DNA of 64,000 bases from an uncultured Paracoccaceae bacterium (GTDB lineage: Bacteria; Pseudomonadota; Alphaproteobacteria; Rhodobacterales; Rhodobacteraceae): NCBI GenBank assembly GCA_947493745.1, contig CANLSM010000013.1:31181-95180 (forward strand), written 5' to 3'. This document shows, piece by piece, positions 1 to 8,513 of the stretch (within the stretch, counting starts at the first letter, position 1; every line of letters begins with the position of its first letter). A program made the position numbers and the translations under genes. The notes beneath the pieces are model-generated. The model ran no database searches. It was not told where the DNA came from and worked only from the letters and a program-made list of their open reading frames with translations.

Positions 1-92
1 TGCGCTTTCCACGGATATCCCGCCTGCGTTGGGACAAACCCCCGCATGAGGCCGACCGTATCGAGACCCTCGAAGCTCTTTTGCCCGACTGA
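1..92 (+). CDS. C-terminal end of a probable ATP-dependent DNA ligase (partial)
   Basis: Only the last 29 residues are present, read from base 3 to a TGA at 90-92; the gene starts outside the window. The tail holds FPRI, RWDKP, EAD and TLEALL in that order. This resembles the C-terminus of bacterial ATP-dependent DNA ligases, which often end in a similar arginine-rich FPR..R.DK..EAD.L..L pattern of the OB-fold. The match is from memory of the family, so the call is tentative. It converges on kynA, with a shared 44-base gap containing the 19-base repeat. Confidence 0.5.
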   Translation, partial: RFPRISRLRWDKPPHEADRIETLEALLPD

Positions 93-108
93 TCCTTCTT
101 TTTGGGTC

Positions 109-127
109 AAATATCCCCGCCGGAGGC
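109..127 (+). repeat. 19-base convergent-end repeat, copy 1
   Basis: AAATATCCCCGCCGGAGGC, preceded by CTTTTTGG. It lies between the converging ligase end and kynA. The same 19 bases occur at 15552-15570 and 23980-23998, and inverted at 23923-23941. Confidence 0.85.
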
Positions 128-135
128 AGACGACG

Positions 136-965
136 TCAAAGCCTGGTGCGGACCTGCCATAGCTCGGGAAAGAGCTCGACCTCCAGCATCGAGCGCAGAT
201 AGGACACGCCCCGGTGCCGCCCGTGCCGCGTTTCAATCCGATCACCCGCTCGACCGTGGTGACATGATTGAAGCGCCAGCGGCGGAAATAGTCCTCGATA
301 TCGACGAGCTTCTCGGCAAGATCATAGAGGGCCCAGTAGCGGCTCGTGTCCTCATAAATGACCTGCCAGGCTGCCGTCACACCCTCATCCGGCGTATGAC
401 GGGCCGACAATTCCCGGCTCAGGACCGCCTTTGGCACGTCAATCCCCTGATCGCTCACGTACTTCAAGGCGACATCATAGAGCGACGGTCGCGCAAGCTC
501 GGCCTCCAGCGTGGCAAGCAGGTCAGGGCGATGGGTATGAGGCTTCAGCATCGACCTGTTGCGGTTGCCGAGCGTGAACTCGATCAACCGGTACTGATGC
601 GACTGGAAGCCTGATGACTGGCCGAGACTTTCGCGAAACTGCGTATAGTCCGCAGGCGTCATCGTGCGCAGCACATCCCAGGCGGAATTGAGCTGCTCGA
701 AGATACGTGCGACCCGCGCCAGTGTCTTGAAGGCGCGCGGCAGATTGTCGGCCCCAATCGCATCACGTGCGGCATTCAACTCGTGCTGGGCCAGCTTCAT
801 CCAAAGCTCGGAGGTCTGATGCTGGATGATGAAAAGCATCTCGTCATGGGCGTCCGACAAGGGCCTTTGTGCGTCGAGTATACCGTCGAGCCCCAGATAA
901 TCCGTGTAGGACATGGTGTCCGCAAACGACATGCGCGCGCCGTGATTTTCCGGCTCCCGGCTCAT
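136..965 (-). pseudogene. kynA: Tryptophan 2,3-dioxygenase with a one-base frameshift
   Basis: This haem enzyme opens the indole ring of L-tryptophan to N-formylkynurenine. Reading from the ATG at 965 gives typical family motifs: HQTSELWM near residues 49-56, SSGFQSHQYR near 117-126, and RVIGLKRGTGGTG near 240-252. The C-run at 209-212 is then one base short. Adding one base restores GVSYLRSMLEVELFPELW and a stop at 136-138, giving 276 aa, the usual length. As given, the reading frame runs past the left edge of the window. The ATG overlaps the kynU stop (ATGA), so the two form an operon. Either a real inactivating deletion or a homopolymer sequencing error would explain it. Confidence 0.85.
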
Positions 966-2155
966 GTGACAGCCGCGCGCTTGTGAAACTGTGGCCGGTC
1001 CCAACGACCGCTTGTCAGGACATCCGCAAGGATATCGACGGCCCGGCTGATATCGGTCTCGTTGATGTAAAGCGGTGTGATCCCGAACCGCATGATATCG
1101 GGGGCACGGAAGTCTCCGATCACCCCTTCGTGGATGAGTGCCTGCATGATTGCATAGCCGTGTGGATGGCGAAACGAGACTTGCGATCCGCGCCGAGCGC
1201 TGTCTCGGGGCGAGGCCAATGTCAGGCCCGGGCAACGCGCTTCCACCCCGGTGATGAACATCTCGCACAACTCCACCGAACGGGCGCGGACGTCACGCAT
1301 CGAGACGTCGTCCCAGACATCCATTGCAGCCGCGAGGGAAGCCATCTGCAGCACCGGCGGCGTACCGACCCGCATCCGGTCGATGCCGCTTCCCGCCCGA
1401 TAGTCGAGATCAAAGGCAAACGGCGCTTCATGCCCGAGCCAGCCGGAAAGCGCCGGGCGGACCCGGTCCGCATGACGCGGCGAGACATAAATGAAGGCTG
1501 GACCACCGGGACCGGAATTGAGGTACTTGTACGTGCACCCCACGGCAAAATCGACGTCGCATCCGCCCAGGTCAACCGGCAGGGCGCCAGCGGAATGGGC
1601 CAGATCCCAGACCGTGATGATCCCCTTCGGCCTGGCGATCTCGGTCAGCCGCGCCATGTCGTGCAGACGTCCGGTCCTGTAGTCGACCTCGGTGAGCATC
1701 AGGACGGCGATCTCATCTGTCAGCGCGGCCTCGATGTCATCCGGTGCGGTCAGCCGCAACTCGTGCCCCCGGTCAAGCGAGCGGACCAGCCCGTCGGCCA
1801 TATAGAGGTCGGTGGGAAAGTTTCCCGTATCGCTCAGGATGACCTTGCGGCCCGGGTTCAGTTCCAGCGCCGAGGCCAGCGCCTGATAGACCTTTATCGA
1901 CAGGGTGTCGCCGAGCACGACCGATCCGGGTTCCGCGCCGATCAGCCGCGCGATACGGTCTCCGATCCGGCGGGGCATCTCCATCCAGCCCGCATCGTTC
2001 CAGCCACGGATCAGTTGTTGTCCCCATTCCTTTGAAATGGTGTCAGCCACCCGACCGGCGGCCGCGCGGGGAAGCGGCCCAAGTGAATTGCCGTCGAGAT
2101 AGATCACGCCATCAGGCAGATCGAACATGGCTCGGGTCTTTGCAAAATCTGTCAT
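962..2155 (-). CDS. kynU: Kynureninase
   Basis: This PLP enzyme cleaves kynurenine to anthranilate and alanine. The sequence shows YLDGNSLGPLP at the N-terminus, DLAHSAGALP before the active site, and CTYKYLNSGPGG near residue 206-217, whose lysine should hold PLP. The length of about 397 aa is normal. The start at 2155 (MTDFAKTRAMF) fits the family N-terminus. An upstream ATG at 2173 has a slightly better GGGGCG ribosome site and would add six residues. It is the first gene of a kynU-kynA operon. No arylformamidase gene for the middle step is visible in the window. Confidence 0.9.
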   Translation of the reverse strand: MTDFAKTRAMFDLPDGVIYLDGNSLGPLPRAAAGRVADTISKEWGQQLIRGWNDAGWMEMPRRIGDRIARLIGAEPGSVVLGDTLSIKVYQALASALELNPGRKVILSDTGNFPTDLYMADGLVRSLDRGHELRLTAPDDIEAALTDEIAVLMLTEVDYRTGRLHDMARLTEIARPKGIITVWDLAHSAGALPVDLGGCDVDFAVGCTYKYLNSGPGGPAFIYVSPRHADRVRPALSGWLGHEAPFAFDLDYRAGSGIDRMRVGTPPVLQMASLAAAMDVWDDVSMRDVRARSVELCEMFITGVEARCPGLTLASPRDSARRGSQVSFRHPHGYAIMQALIHEGVIGDFRAPDIMRFGITPLYINETDISRAVDILADVLTSGRWDRPQFHKRAAVT

Positions 2156-2277
2156 GGCACCGTTTGAGCGCATCTGCGCCCCAGTATCAAGTGAGGCGGA
2201 TCAACTGAGTGTGCGCGCTGTTTGGCCGGGCCCGTGAATGCTGCTATGGAGACCGGAAAACCTCCGGGAGCGCGATT

Positions 2278-2640
2278 ATGTCGATCAAGGGAAACTGTCA
2301 TTGCGGCGCGGTTGAGTTTGAGCTCGACGCAAGGCCGGAATGGATGACCGATTGCAACTGTTCGATCTGCCGAAGGATCGGCGCGCTATGGGTCCATTCG
2401 GCCATCGACACGATCACCATCACCGCGCCGCCCGGTGCGACCATTCGCTACATTCAGGGTGACCGGTTACTTGCCGTCCACAGTTGCAGGACCTGCGGCT
2501 GCACCACCCATTGGGAGAACCTGCAAAAGGATGAAACCGATCATATGGCGGTGAACTTCCGCATGGTCGACCCCGAGATCACACAACCGCTGCGGGTGCG
2601 CCACTTTGATGGTGCAGATAGCTGGAAGTTTCTCGACTGA
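2278..2640 (+). CDS. GFA (glutathione-dependent formaldehyde-activating) family protein
   Basis: A 120-residue protein of the GFA/CENP-V fold, which binds zinc through cysteines; substrates differ between members. Visible zinc motifs are CHC at residues 7-9, CNCSIC at 26-31 and CRTCGC in the middle, the standard arrangement. The ATG at 2278 is chosen because GGGAG lies eight to nine bases upstream and the MSIKGNCHCGAVEFE start is typical. A reading from 2209 would add 23 unlikely residues. It is transcribed away from kynU. The specific reaction cannot be told from sequence. Confidence 0.85.
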   Translation: MSIKGNCHCGAVEFELDARPEWMTDCNCSICRRIGALWVHSAIDTITITAPPGATIRYIQGDRLLAVHSCRTCGCTTHWENLQKDETDHMAVNFRMVDPEITQPLRVRHFDGADSWKFLD

Positions 2641-2652
2641 CACGCAAAGGTG

Positions 2653-2683
2653 CCCCCCGGAACCGTGGGGCGGTTCCGGGGGG
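2653..2683. terminator. 13-bp hairpin between convergent genes
   Basis: Perfect 13-base arms (2653-2665 and 2671-2683) around TGGGG. It lies just after the GFA gene and 50 bases beyond the end of the EF-hand gene. There is no T-run, so it is a probable bidirectional transcript end rather than a classical terminator. Confidence 0.6.
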
Positions 2684-2734
2684 CGGGGGAGTGTCTCGCT
2701 ATGTGCGGCAAAAACGAGACACGCAAGTGAGTCG

Positions 2735-2977
2735 TTATTCTGCCGGCAGAATCCCGGCATCCACGGCTGCTGCATGCTCTTCTTCAGAGATCGCACCGTC
2801 CGCATTCAGGTCAGTTGCGGTGAAGATTTCTTCTGTCGCATCAGGGAAGCCGGAGACGAACTCATCAGCTGACAGAACGCCATCTCCATCGGCATCGACA
2901 TCTGTGAAAGCAGCAAAGGCTGCGCCCGACAGGGCGATGGCACCAGCGGTGATCACGGTCAGAAAGCGAAGATTCAT
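2735..2977 (-). CDS. Small secreted EF-hand calcium-binding protein
   Basis: An 80-residue protein with an N-terminal signal peptide (MNLRF, then a hydrophobic stretch to about AFA at 23). Two complete EF-hand loops follow, at residues 28-39 (D-x-D-x-D-G, ending in E) and 56-67 (D-x-N-x-D-G, ending in E). The paired loops predict calcium binding in the periplasm. The start at 2977 is fixed by AGGAGG upstream and by the signal peptide; a longer reading from 3073 is not credible. It is divergent from the ECF sigma gene at 3260. Partner and role are unknown. Confidence 0.85.
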   Translation of the reverse strand: MNLRFLTVITAGAIALSGAAFAAFTDVDADGDGVLSADEFVSGFPDATEEIFTATDLNADGAISEEEHAAAVDAGILPAE

Positions 2978-3259
2978 AAGGTATCCTCCTAAGGGATGTA
3001 TGGCGCCGCCCAACGCGGCGCACTGCTCTTCAGGGTTTTGAAAACCACCCGTTGAGGCGGCCTTCACATACATAGACGCGGCCCGCGCGGCGACTCTTCC
3101 TCGGCGTTTTCTTGCTGAGTGAGAATCCGCCTAAAACCCCCGGGCAAAGGGTCCCTGCACTGGAACAGCCGTCTGATAATCCTCATATCATGGGTACTCC
3201 TTAAAGATCACGGGCCGTTTGCCTTGCTAATGAATAGCAACAGCTAGGGGGCTGAACAA

Positions 3260-3766
3260 ATGCAAGTGACCGAAGACGTGCACGCGTCTGAGGATGTCTT
3301 GAGGCATCTGATGGCGTTGAAACGGTATGCATGTGTATTGACCGACCAACCATGCGAAGCGGATGATCTTGTGCAGGAGACCCTGCACAAGGCGCTCAAG
3401 GCTATTGATCGCGGAACAGAGATGGAGTGTCCGAAGGCTTACCTGATGTCCACGCTGCACAATCTGCGCATGGACAATCTGCGCCGCCGGACCCGCCGTG
3501 GTCAGGAGGTCGAGGTCGATGACGAAATCATGGGCATCTGCCCGGCATCTCAGGACTTGCGGGTAACCTGCAAGGAAGTGATGAAAACGATCGCGGAACT
3601 GCCCGCAGATCAGCGGGAGGTTCTGCTTCTCGCCGGTCTGCGGGAGATGACCTACGGGGAGATGGCTGAGACCCTGAACATCCCCGAGGGCACCGTGACC
3701 TCGCGATTGAGCCGAGCGCGCGCAAGTCTGCGCGAGCGATTGGGCTGGGAGAGCGCGGTCAGTTGA
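3260..3766 (+). CDS. ECF-type RNA polymerase sigma factor
   Basis: A 168-residue group IV sigma factor. Region 2 shows EADDLVQETLHKAL, which contacts core and the -10 element, and NLRMDNLRRR. Region 4 shows LPADQREVLLL and a helix-turn-helix, MTYGEMAETLNIPEGTVTSRLSRAR. The regions are joined by a short linker, as in minimal ECF factors. There is no adjacent gene that looks like a standard zinc anti-sigma. Its neighbours are the divergent EF-hand gene and, eight bases beyond its stop, a convergent small membrane-protein gene. Signal and target genes cannot be read from the sequence. Confidence 0.9.
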   Translation: MQVTEDVHASEDVLRHLMALKRYACVLTDQPCEADDLVQETLHKALKAIDRGTEMECPKAYLMSTLHNLRMDNLRRRTRRGQEVEVDDEIMGICPASQDLRVTCKEVMKTIAELPADQREVLLLAGLREMTYGEMAETLNIPEGTVTSRLSRARASLRERLGWESAVS

Positions 3767-3774
3767 AGAACGGT

Positions 3775-4263
3775 CTAGGGTGTCGCCTTCGTGGCGGTCA
3801 CCCGGACTTTCCAGACAAGATCTTCGCCGGGGACCGACTGACCGGTGATCGGGAAAGGCACTTCAAAGCGCCTGACCTGCCCGGGGGGGATGTCCACGCG
3901 ACTGAGCCCGTTTTCCTCCGCGAAGATCTTGCAGGTCTCGGGTGCGTCGGCGTCCACACATGTCATGAGTGACAGTTGCAGGTCAAAGCCGCGAAGGCGC
4001 CAGGTTTCCGAACGGTTCTCAACGACGCCGCTGAGCTTGCCAAGGCGCTGATCGTCGGTGAAATCGAGTTCGCTCAGCATAACCTCGTCGGGCGGGATCC
4101 TGTCGGCACGCGCAGAGCCGTCGCCGTCGCTTGTCAGGAAATAGGCCGCAAGCAGCGCTGAAAACAGCGCCACAACCGCGACCGCAAGCAGGCGGAGATG
4201 GGGATAGAGCACGGCGATAATCAGCGCTCCGGCAAAGATCAGAAAGAGGACGACAATTGGCAT
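3775..4263 (-). CDS. Membrane-anchored protein of unknown function
   Basis: 162 residues. Two hydrophobic segments lie at about 3-20 and 24-44, followed by a soluble domain of about 115 residues. That domain contains SGVVENRSETWRLRGFDLQLSL, a cysteine pair in TCVDADAPETCKIF, and IPPGQVRRFEVPF. The pattern of a residual term, cysteine pair and PGQ turn resembles FxLYD-type beta-sandwich domains, but this is a weak impression. The domain probably faces the periplasm. It ends 9 bases from the end of the convergent sigma gene and lies 35 bases downstream of the hydantoinase-family gene. Confidence 0.7.
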   Translation of the reverse strand: MPIVVLFLIFAGALIIAVLYPHLRLLAVAVVALFSALLAAYFLTSDGDGSARADRIPPDEVMLSELDFTDDQRLGKLSGVVENRSETWRLRGFDLQLSLMTCVDADAPETCKIFAEENGLSRVDIPPGQVRRFEVPFPITGQSVPGEDLVWKVRVTATKATP

Positions 4264-4298
4264 GAGATATCCCGGCGCTTGATTGGCTCCCTACCGAG

Positions 4299-6275
4299 TT
4301 AGGCGCGTCGGCCCATCCGGTCAAGCGAAGGGCGACCAGACGCCTCAGCCGTCACGGAGGCTTCGATCAGGACTGACTTGCCTTCGATCTCCGCGCGGCG
4401 TTCCGATATCTTCAGGGAAATACTGGGCGTATCGGTCCCGGCCTCCCGGGCAAGACCTTCGGCGAGTTGTTCGGCCTGAGCCTTTGCTGTCTCGATTGCC
4501 TCCTGCGCATTCGCGAAATCCTGCGGGCCATCGGGCAGATGGGCGCGGTATCCGCCGCCTTCAATGGCGCTCACCGTCAGTGTCTTGCGGATTGTTATCC
4601 GTCCCGAGACCGCTCCGATTGCGTTGGCGACGTCTGCGTGTTCCGGGATATGCGCGGTCGTTCCCAGACGTTGCGCGATACCCGGATAGTAGGTTGGCGC
4701 GGAAGCGCCCAAACCGATCAGCGGCTGGCTCAGACCAATGGACAGGCGCGTGATCTTCCCCTTGCCTGACAGTGCCTGATCCAGCAGGTCCCGAACCGGG
4801 GCCGTGATCTCGCCGAGATCATCGGAGCGGAAGGCCGCGTCCAGAAGCGCATGGGCAGAGAGCCGGTTCAGCGTGTCGACAACAGCGCGGCAAAGCGCTT
4901 GCGTCGTTGGGAATGCGGGCTGCCCACGACCGTCCCTCAGCCGCGCAAAGAGCCGGGCCGCCGTATCCGAGGCGGTCGTGTCCCAGCCCTCATGCAGGCC
5001 GAGAACATGTGCTGTATCGGTCGGGGTAAATGCTGAAAGCCGGACAACGCCCTGTTTGCGTAGCCGGTCCAGTTGAATTCGGTCAGGGCGGGTTTTGAGA
5101 AGGGCTTCCAGCGGCTGCGGACCTTTTGCGAGTGCTGCGATCATCGGCGTGTCGGCCTCATGTCCTCCCACAAGAACCGCAAACCTGCCATCCAGATCCG
5201 AGGGTGGGTTACGCGCCAGTTGCGCTGTCAGGCTCGCAAGCACCAACTCGGGGTGAAAGGATGCCAGCAGGCAGACGGGAAGGACGCGCTGCGGGCCAAG
5301 CCGCAGTTTCGCGTCGATGCCGGTCACATCAAGCGCCACTTCGCTGTCTCCACCAAGCCCGATGGTTTCGATATCGACCGCCTCCACCATCGTTGAGAAC
5401 CCGCCCACCCGGGCGCCGGTCTCGTTCAGTCTGGGGCATCCGTTGCTGATGATCGCAATGTCCGTGGTCGTCCCGCCAATATCGGAGACCAGAGCGTCTT
5501 TCTCGCCCGTCAAAGTGCCCGCGCCGACCACACTTGCCGCCGGGCCGGAAAGGATCGTCTCTATCGGCCGTCTTCGCGCGAACTCTGCCGAGACCAATGC
5601 GCCATCGCCACGCACCAGCATCAGAGGTGCCGTGATCCCGTACTGCGCCATCTGTGCTTCGGTGGCAGTGATCAGCCCGATGAGGCGCGCGTTCAGAACA
5701 CAGGTGACAGCCCGTTTCGGCCCGTTGAGTTTTGAGGACAGTTCATAACCGCACGTCACCGGAAGACCGGTTGCCGCATAAACAATGCTGCGGGCTTCCT
5801 TTTCCTGCGACGGGTTGCGGCTCCCAAAGCGGGAGACGATGGCCACCGCCTCCACTTTCGGGTGAAGCGTCTTCAGTGCGGCTTCCAGCGCGGCCCGGTC
5901 AAGCGGGGCCTGGATGGCCCCTGAGGTTTCGAACCCGCCCGCAATCATGATCAGGGGGTCACCTGCCAGCGCATCCGCAAGCCCCCCGCGGGCCGCATCT
6001 TCGGGCTCGAAACCGATAAAGACAAGCGCAACCGATCCGCCCTGTCCCTCAACGAGCGCATTTGTTGCCAGTGTCGTGGAGAGTGACACCAGCGAGATCG
6101 CTTCGCCTCGCGTCCCGGCCAGCACCGATGCCAGCGCCTCGCCGATCCCTATGGAAAGATCGGGTCTGCTGGTGAGCGCCTTCGCCTTGCTCAGAACCGG
6201 ATCCGCGGCCCCCTCGTCGAAAAGCACGGCGTCGGTATAGGTCCCGCCGGTATCCAGTCCCAGAAGGAGGACCAT
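4299..6275 (-). CDS. Hydantoinase/oxoprolinase family protein (HyuA-like)
   Basis: 658 residues in the ASKHA-fold family, which in hydantoinase, 5-oxoprolinase and acetone carboxylase subunits binds ATP and activates a cyclic amide or ketone. The N-terminus GLDTGGTYTDAVLFD and the internal VSDIGGTTTDIAII are the two phosphate-binding motifs. The usual partner subunit (HyuB-like) is not in the window. The start lies 3 bases after the upstream permease stop, so it is the last gene of the polyamine-type ABC operon. This pairing suggests the imported molecule is a cyclic amide or a related compound, but no substrate can be named. Confidence 0.85.
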   Translation of the reverse strand: MVLLLGLDTGGTYTDAVLFDEGAADPVLSKAKALTSRPDLSIGIGEALASVLAGTRGEAISLVSLSTTLATNALVEGQGGSVALVFIGFEPEDAARGGLADALAGDPLIMIAGGFETSGAIQAPLDRAALEAALKTLHPKVEAVAIVSRFGSRNPSQEKEARSIVYAATGLPVTCGYELSSKLNGPKRAVTCVLNARLIGLITATEAQMAQYGITAPLMLVRGDGALVSAEFARRRPIETILSGPAASVVGAGTLTGEKDALVSDIGGTTTDIAIISNGCPRLNETGARVGGFSTMVEAVDIETIGLGGDSEVALDVTGIDAKLRLGPQRVLPVCLLASFHPELVLASLTAQLARNPPSDLDGRFAVLVGGHEADTPMIAALAKGPQPLEALLKTRPDRIQLDRLRKQGVVRLSAFTPTDTAHVLGLHEGWDTTASDTAARLFARLRDGRGQPAFPTTQALCRAVVDTLNRLSAHALLDAAFRSDDLGEITAPVRDLLDQALSGKGKITRLSIGLSQPLIGLGASAPTYYPGIAQRLGTTAHIPEHADVANAIGAVSGRITIRKTLTVSAIEGGGYRAHLPDGPQDFANAQEAIETAKAQAEQLAEGLAREAGTDTPSISLKISERRAEIEGKSVLIEASVTAEASGRPSLDRMGRRA

Positions 6276-6278
6276 GTG

Positions 6279-7184
6279 TCAGCCGGGCGTGAGCCCACGC
6301 AGCCTTTCGGACCTGCGGCGCAGCAACTCCACCATGGTCAGAAGACCGATGGAGATGATCACGAGGATCGTGGCAACCGCGAGGATGGTAGGCGAAATCT
6401 GCTCCCTTATGCCGGACCACATCTGGCGCGGGATCGTCCGGTCCTCCGGCGAGGCAAGGAACAGCACGGCAACCACCTCGTCAAAGGACGTAATAAAGGC
6501 AAAGAGACCGCCCGAGATCACGCCAGGCAGAATGAGCGGCATCTGTACCTTCCAGAAGGTTCGCACCGGATTGGCCCCCAGCGAGGCGGAGGCCCGCACA
6601 AGGCTCTTGTCAAAGCCAACAAGCGTTGCCGTCACCGTGATGATCACGAAGGGTGTTCCAAGGGCCGCATGGGCGAGGATAATCCCCATCTTGGTCTGGC
6701 TGAGGCCGACCTGCGAGTAGAAATAGAACATGCCCGCCGCCGTGATTACCAGCGGCACGATCATCGGCGAGATCAGGATCGACATGATCAGACCTTTGTA
6801 GGGCATCTCGGAGCGGCTGAGGCCGATGGCGGCCAGTGTTCCGAACCCGGTTGCCAGCAGCGTTGCAAAGAACCCGATGAAGAACGAGTTCTTCATCGCG
6901 CGCACCCATTGCGCGTTCTGCCACATATCGGCCCACCAGCCCTCGACCGCATCGGGTGCCGCCATCCCGTTGCGGAAGATATCCGCGTACCAGCGCAGCG
7001 AATAGGCCTCCGGGTCAAGCTTGAGCATGCCTTCGGTGAAGGTGAAGTAGGGCTGTACGTTGAAGCTGAGCGGGATAATGATCAGGATCGGCGTGATCAG
7101 GAAGATGAAGATACACGCACAGATCACGCGGAACGTGTAGTACCAGATCCGCTCGCCGGTGGAGGCATAGATGGGAAGGGCCAT
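6279..7184 (-). CDS. ABC transporter permease, PotC type
   Basis: 301 residues, inner membrane, second permease of the operon. About six hydrophobic segments are visible, starting with FRVICACIFIFLITPILIIIPLSF. The cytoplasmic coupling region with ASLGANPVRTFWKVQMPLILPG matches the EAA loop of the spermidine/putrescine permease family. It begins 6 bases after the PotB-type gene. An unusual insertion between segments 1 and 2 (residues about 35-75) is rich in aromatic and charged residues and is probably periplasmic. Confidence 0.9.
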   Translation of the reverse strand: MALPIYASTGERIWYYTFRVICACIFIFLITPILIIIPLSFNVQPYFTFTEGMLKLDPEAYSLRWYADIFRNGMAAPDAVEGWWADMWQNAQWVRAMKNSFFIGFFATLLATGFGTLAAIGLSRSEMPYKGLIMSILISPMIVPLVITAAGMFYFYSQVGLSQTKMGIILAHAALGTPFVIITVTATLVGFDKSLVRASASLGANPVRTFWKVQMPLILPGVISGGLFAFITSFDEVVAVLFLASPEDRTIPRQMWSGIREQISPTILAVATILVIISIGLLTMVELLRRRSERLRGLTPG

Positions 7185-7190
7185 GGTTCT

Positions 7191-8447
7191 CTACCCCAGC
7201 TTCATGTTGTCGATGCCGACGATCTTGTCGTAGATCCAGTAGAGGATCAGGACGCTCGCCAGAAGCAGCCCGCCAAGGGCGGCTGCCAGTGACCAGTTCA
7301 GCGTCTTTTGCATGTGATCGGCGATGAAATTCGAGATCAGCTGTCCATCCTGACCACCCACAAGTGCGGGCGTGATATAATAGCCGATCGACAGGATGAA
7401 GACGAGGAGCGCGCCCGCCCCGATACCCGGAATGGTGGCCGGGAAGTATACGCGCCAAAAGGCTGTCCAGTTGGTCGCCCCCAGCGATTTCGCCGCCCGA
7501 ACGTAAGAGGGTGAGATGCCGCGCATGACCGAATAGAGTGGCAGGATCATGAAGGGCAGCAGGATATGGGTCATCGCGATGATCGTGCCGGTCATGTTGT
7601 AGATGAGCGAGAAGCGCTGGTCATCGCTCGTCAGGCCAATGGTCACGAAGATATCGTTCAGCACGCCCTGGCTTTGCAGCATCGCGATCCAGGCGGTCGT
7701 GCGCACCAGAAGCGAGGTCCAGAAGGGCAGAAGTACCAGGATCATCAGCAGGTTCGAGGTTCGCATCGGCAGGGTTGAGAGCAGATAGGCCACCGGATAG
7801 CCCAGCAGGAAACAGCAGACCGTGACCGCAAGGGACACGGCAAACGTCTTGAGGAACAGGAAGACATAGATCTGCCGGTTTTCCTCGGCGGGCTCAAACG
7901 AGCCGTCCGCATTGTATGTGTAGTCCACGGCGGCTGCATAGAACGCGGGGGTGAGGCTGAGCGAGGCGATCTTCATAGCCTGCCAGACCTCGATATCGGC
8001 CCAGTCCTCATCCTTGTCGATGAGCGCTTCCCTGAACGGCGTTTCCATCTTGGCCGCAGAGCGCGCCGACGACGTAAAAAGGCTCCGGGTGCCGGATTTT
8101 TCCCGGTTCACACGCGTGGCGACCTTGCCGATGTCCCGCGTTTCGCGTGCGGTGACCAGGTCGGCGACGAGTGCCGCATACATTTCCTCGGTCGGGGCCG
8201 AGACCGCATCCCATTCGGCCAGCACCGCCGTGCTTTGCGGCATGTATTTCTCATAGGTGTTGTTGTGCACACCCTGCCAGAGAAGCGTCATGATCGGCAC
8301 GATGAAGCTGGCGAGAATGAACAAGAGCAGGGGGGCGACCAGACCGAAGGCCCTCACACGGCTCAGAAAAAGTGCCTGCGCCAGCTTCTTTTTCAAAGGC
8401 GTGCCGTCGGCTGCGAGCATCGGACCGGTGGGACTGACATCACTCAT
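7191..8447 (-). CDS. ABC transporter permease, PotB type
   Basis: 418 residues, longer than the roughly 290 of a standard PotB. The extra length is a hydrophilic insertion of about 140 residues between the first hydrophobic segment (near 35-55) and the second (near 195-215), probably in the periplasm. The EAA coupling loop reads RAAKSLGATNWTAFWRVYFPATIPG. The ATG at 8447 is chosen; a TTG one codon upstream is also possible. A strong hairpin separates it from the binding-protein gene. The large loop is a known variant in this subfamily and may contact the binding protein. Confidence 0.88.
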   Translation of the reverse strand: MSDVSPTGPMLAADGTPLKKKLAQALFLSRVRAFGLVAPLLLFILASFIVPIMTLLWQGVHNNTYEKYMPQSTAVLAEWDAVSAPTEEMYAALVADLVTARETRDIGKVATRVNREKSGTRSLFTSSARSAAKMETPFREALIDKDEDWADIEVWQAMKIASLSLTPAFYAAAVDYTYNADGSFEPAEENRQIYVFLFLKTFAVSLAVTVCCFLLGYPVAYLLSTLPMRTSNLLMILVLLPFWTSLLVRTTAWIAMLQSQGVLNDIFVTIGLTSDDQRFSLIYNMTGTIIAMTHILLPFMILPLYSVMRGISPSYVRAAKSLGATNWTAFWRVYFPATIPGIGAGALLVFILSIGYYITPALVGGQDGQLISNFIADHMQKTLNWSLAAALGGLLLASVLILYWIYDKIVGIDNMKLG

Positions 8448-8477
8448 CAAGTGGAACCTCGGGTTCGGGGGAGGGTC

Positions 8478-8500
8478 CGGGAGGGGGCGACCCCCTCCCG
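8478..8500 (-). other. Intercistronic hairpin after the potD-type gene
   Basis: Perfect 10-base arms (8478-8487, 8491-8500) around a 3-base loop, between the binding-protein stop and the permease start, with no T-run. It probably stabilises the upstream message or reduces read-through. Confidence 0.6.
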
Positions 8501-8513
8501 AATTTCGGTCAGT

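Noticed and set aside
869..2035. 388-residue plus-strand open frame opposite kynU
   Set aside because: kynU shows its cofactor lysine and full motif set; the opposite frame shows none.
3162..3166. GGAAC upstream of the ECF sigma gene as an EcfG-type -35
   Set aside because: No CGTT-type -10 at 16-17 bases downstream.
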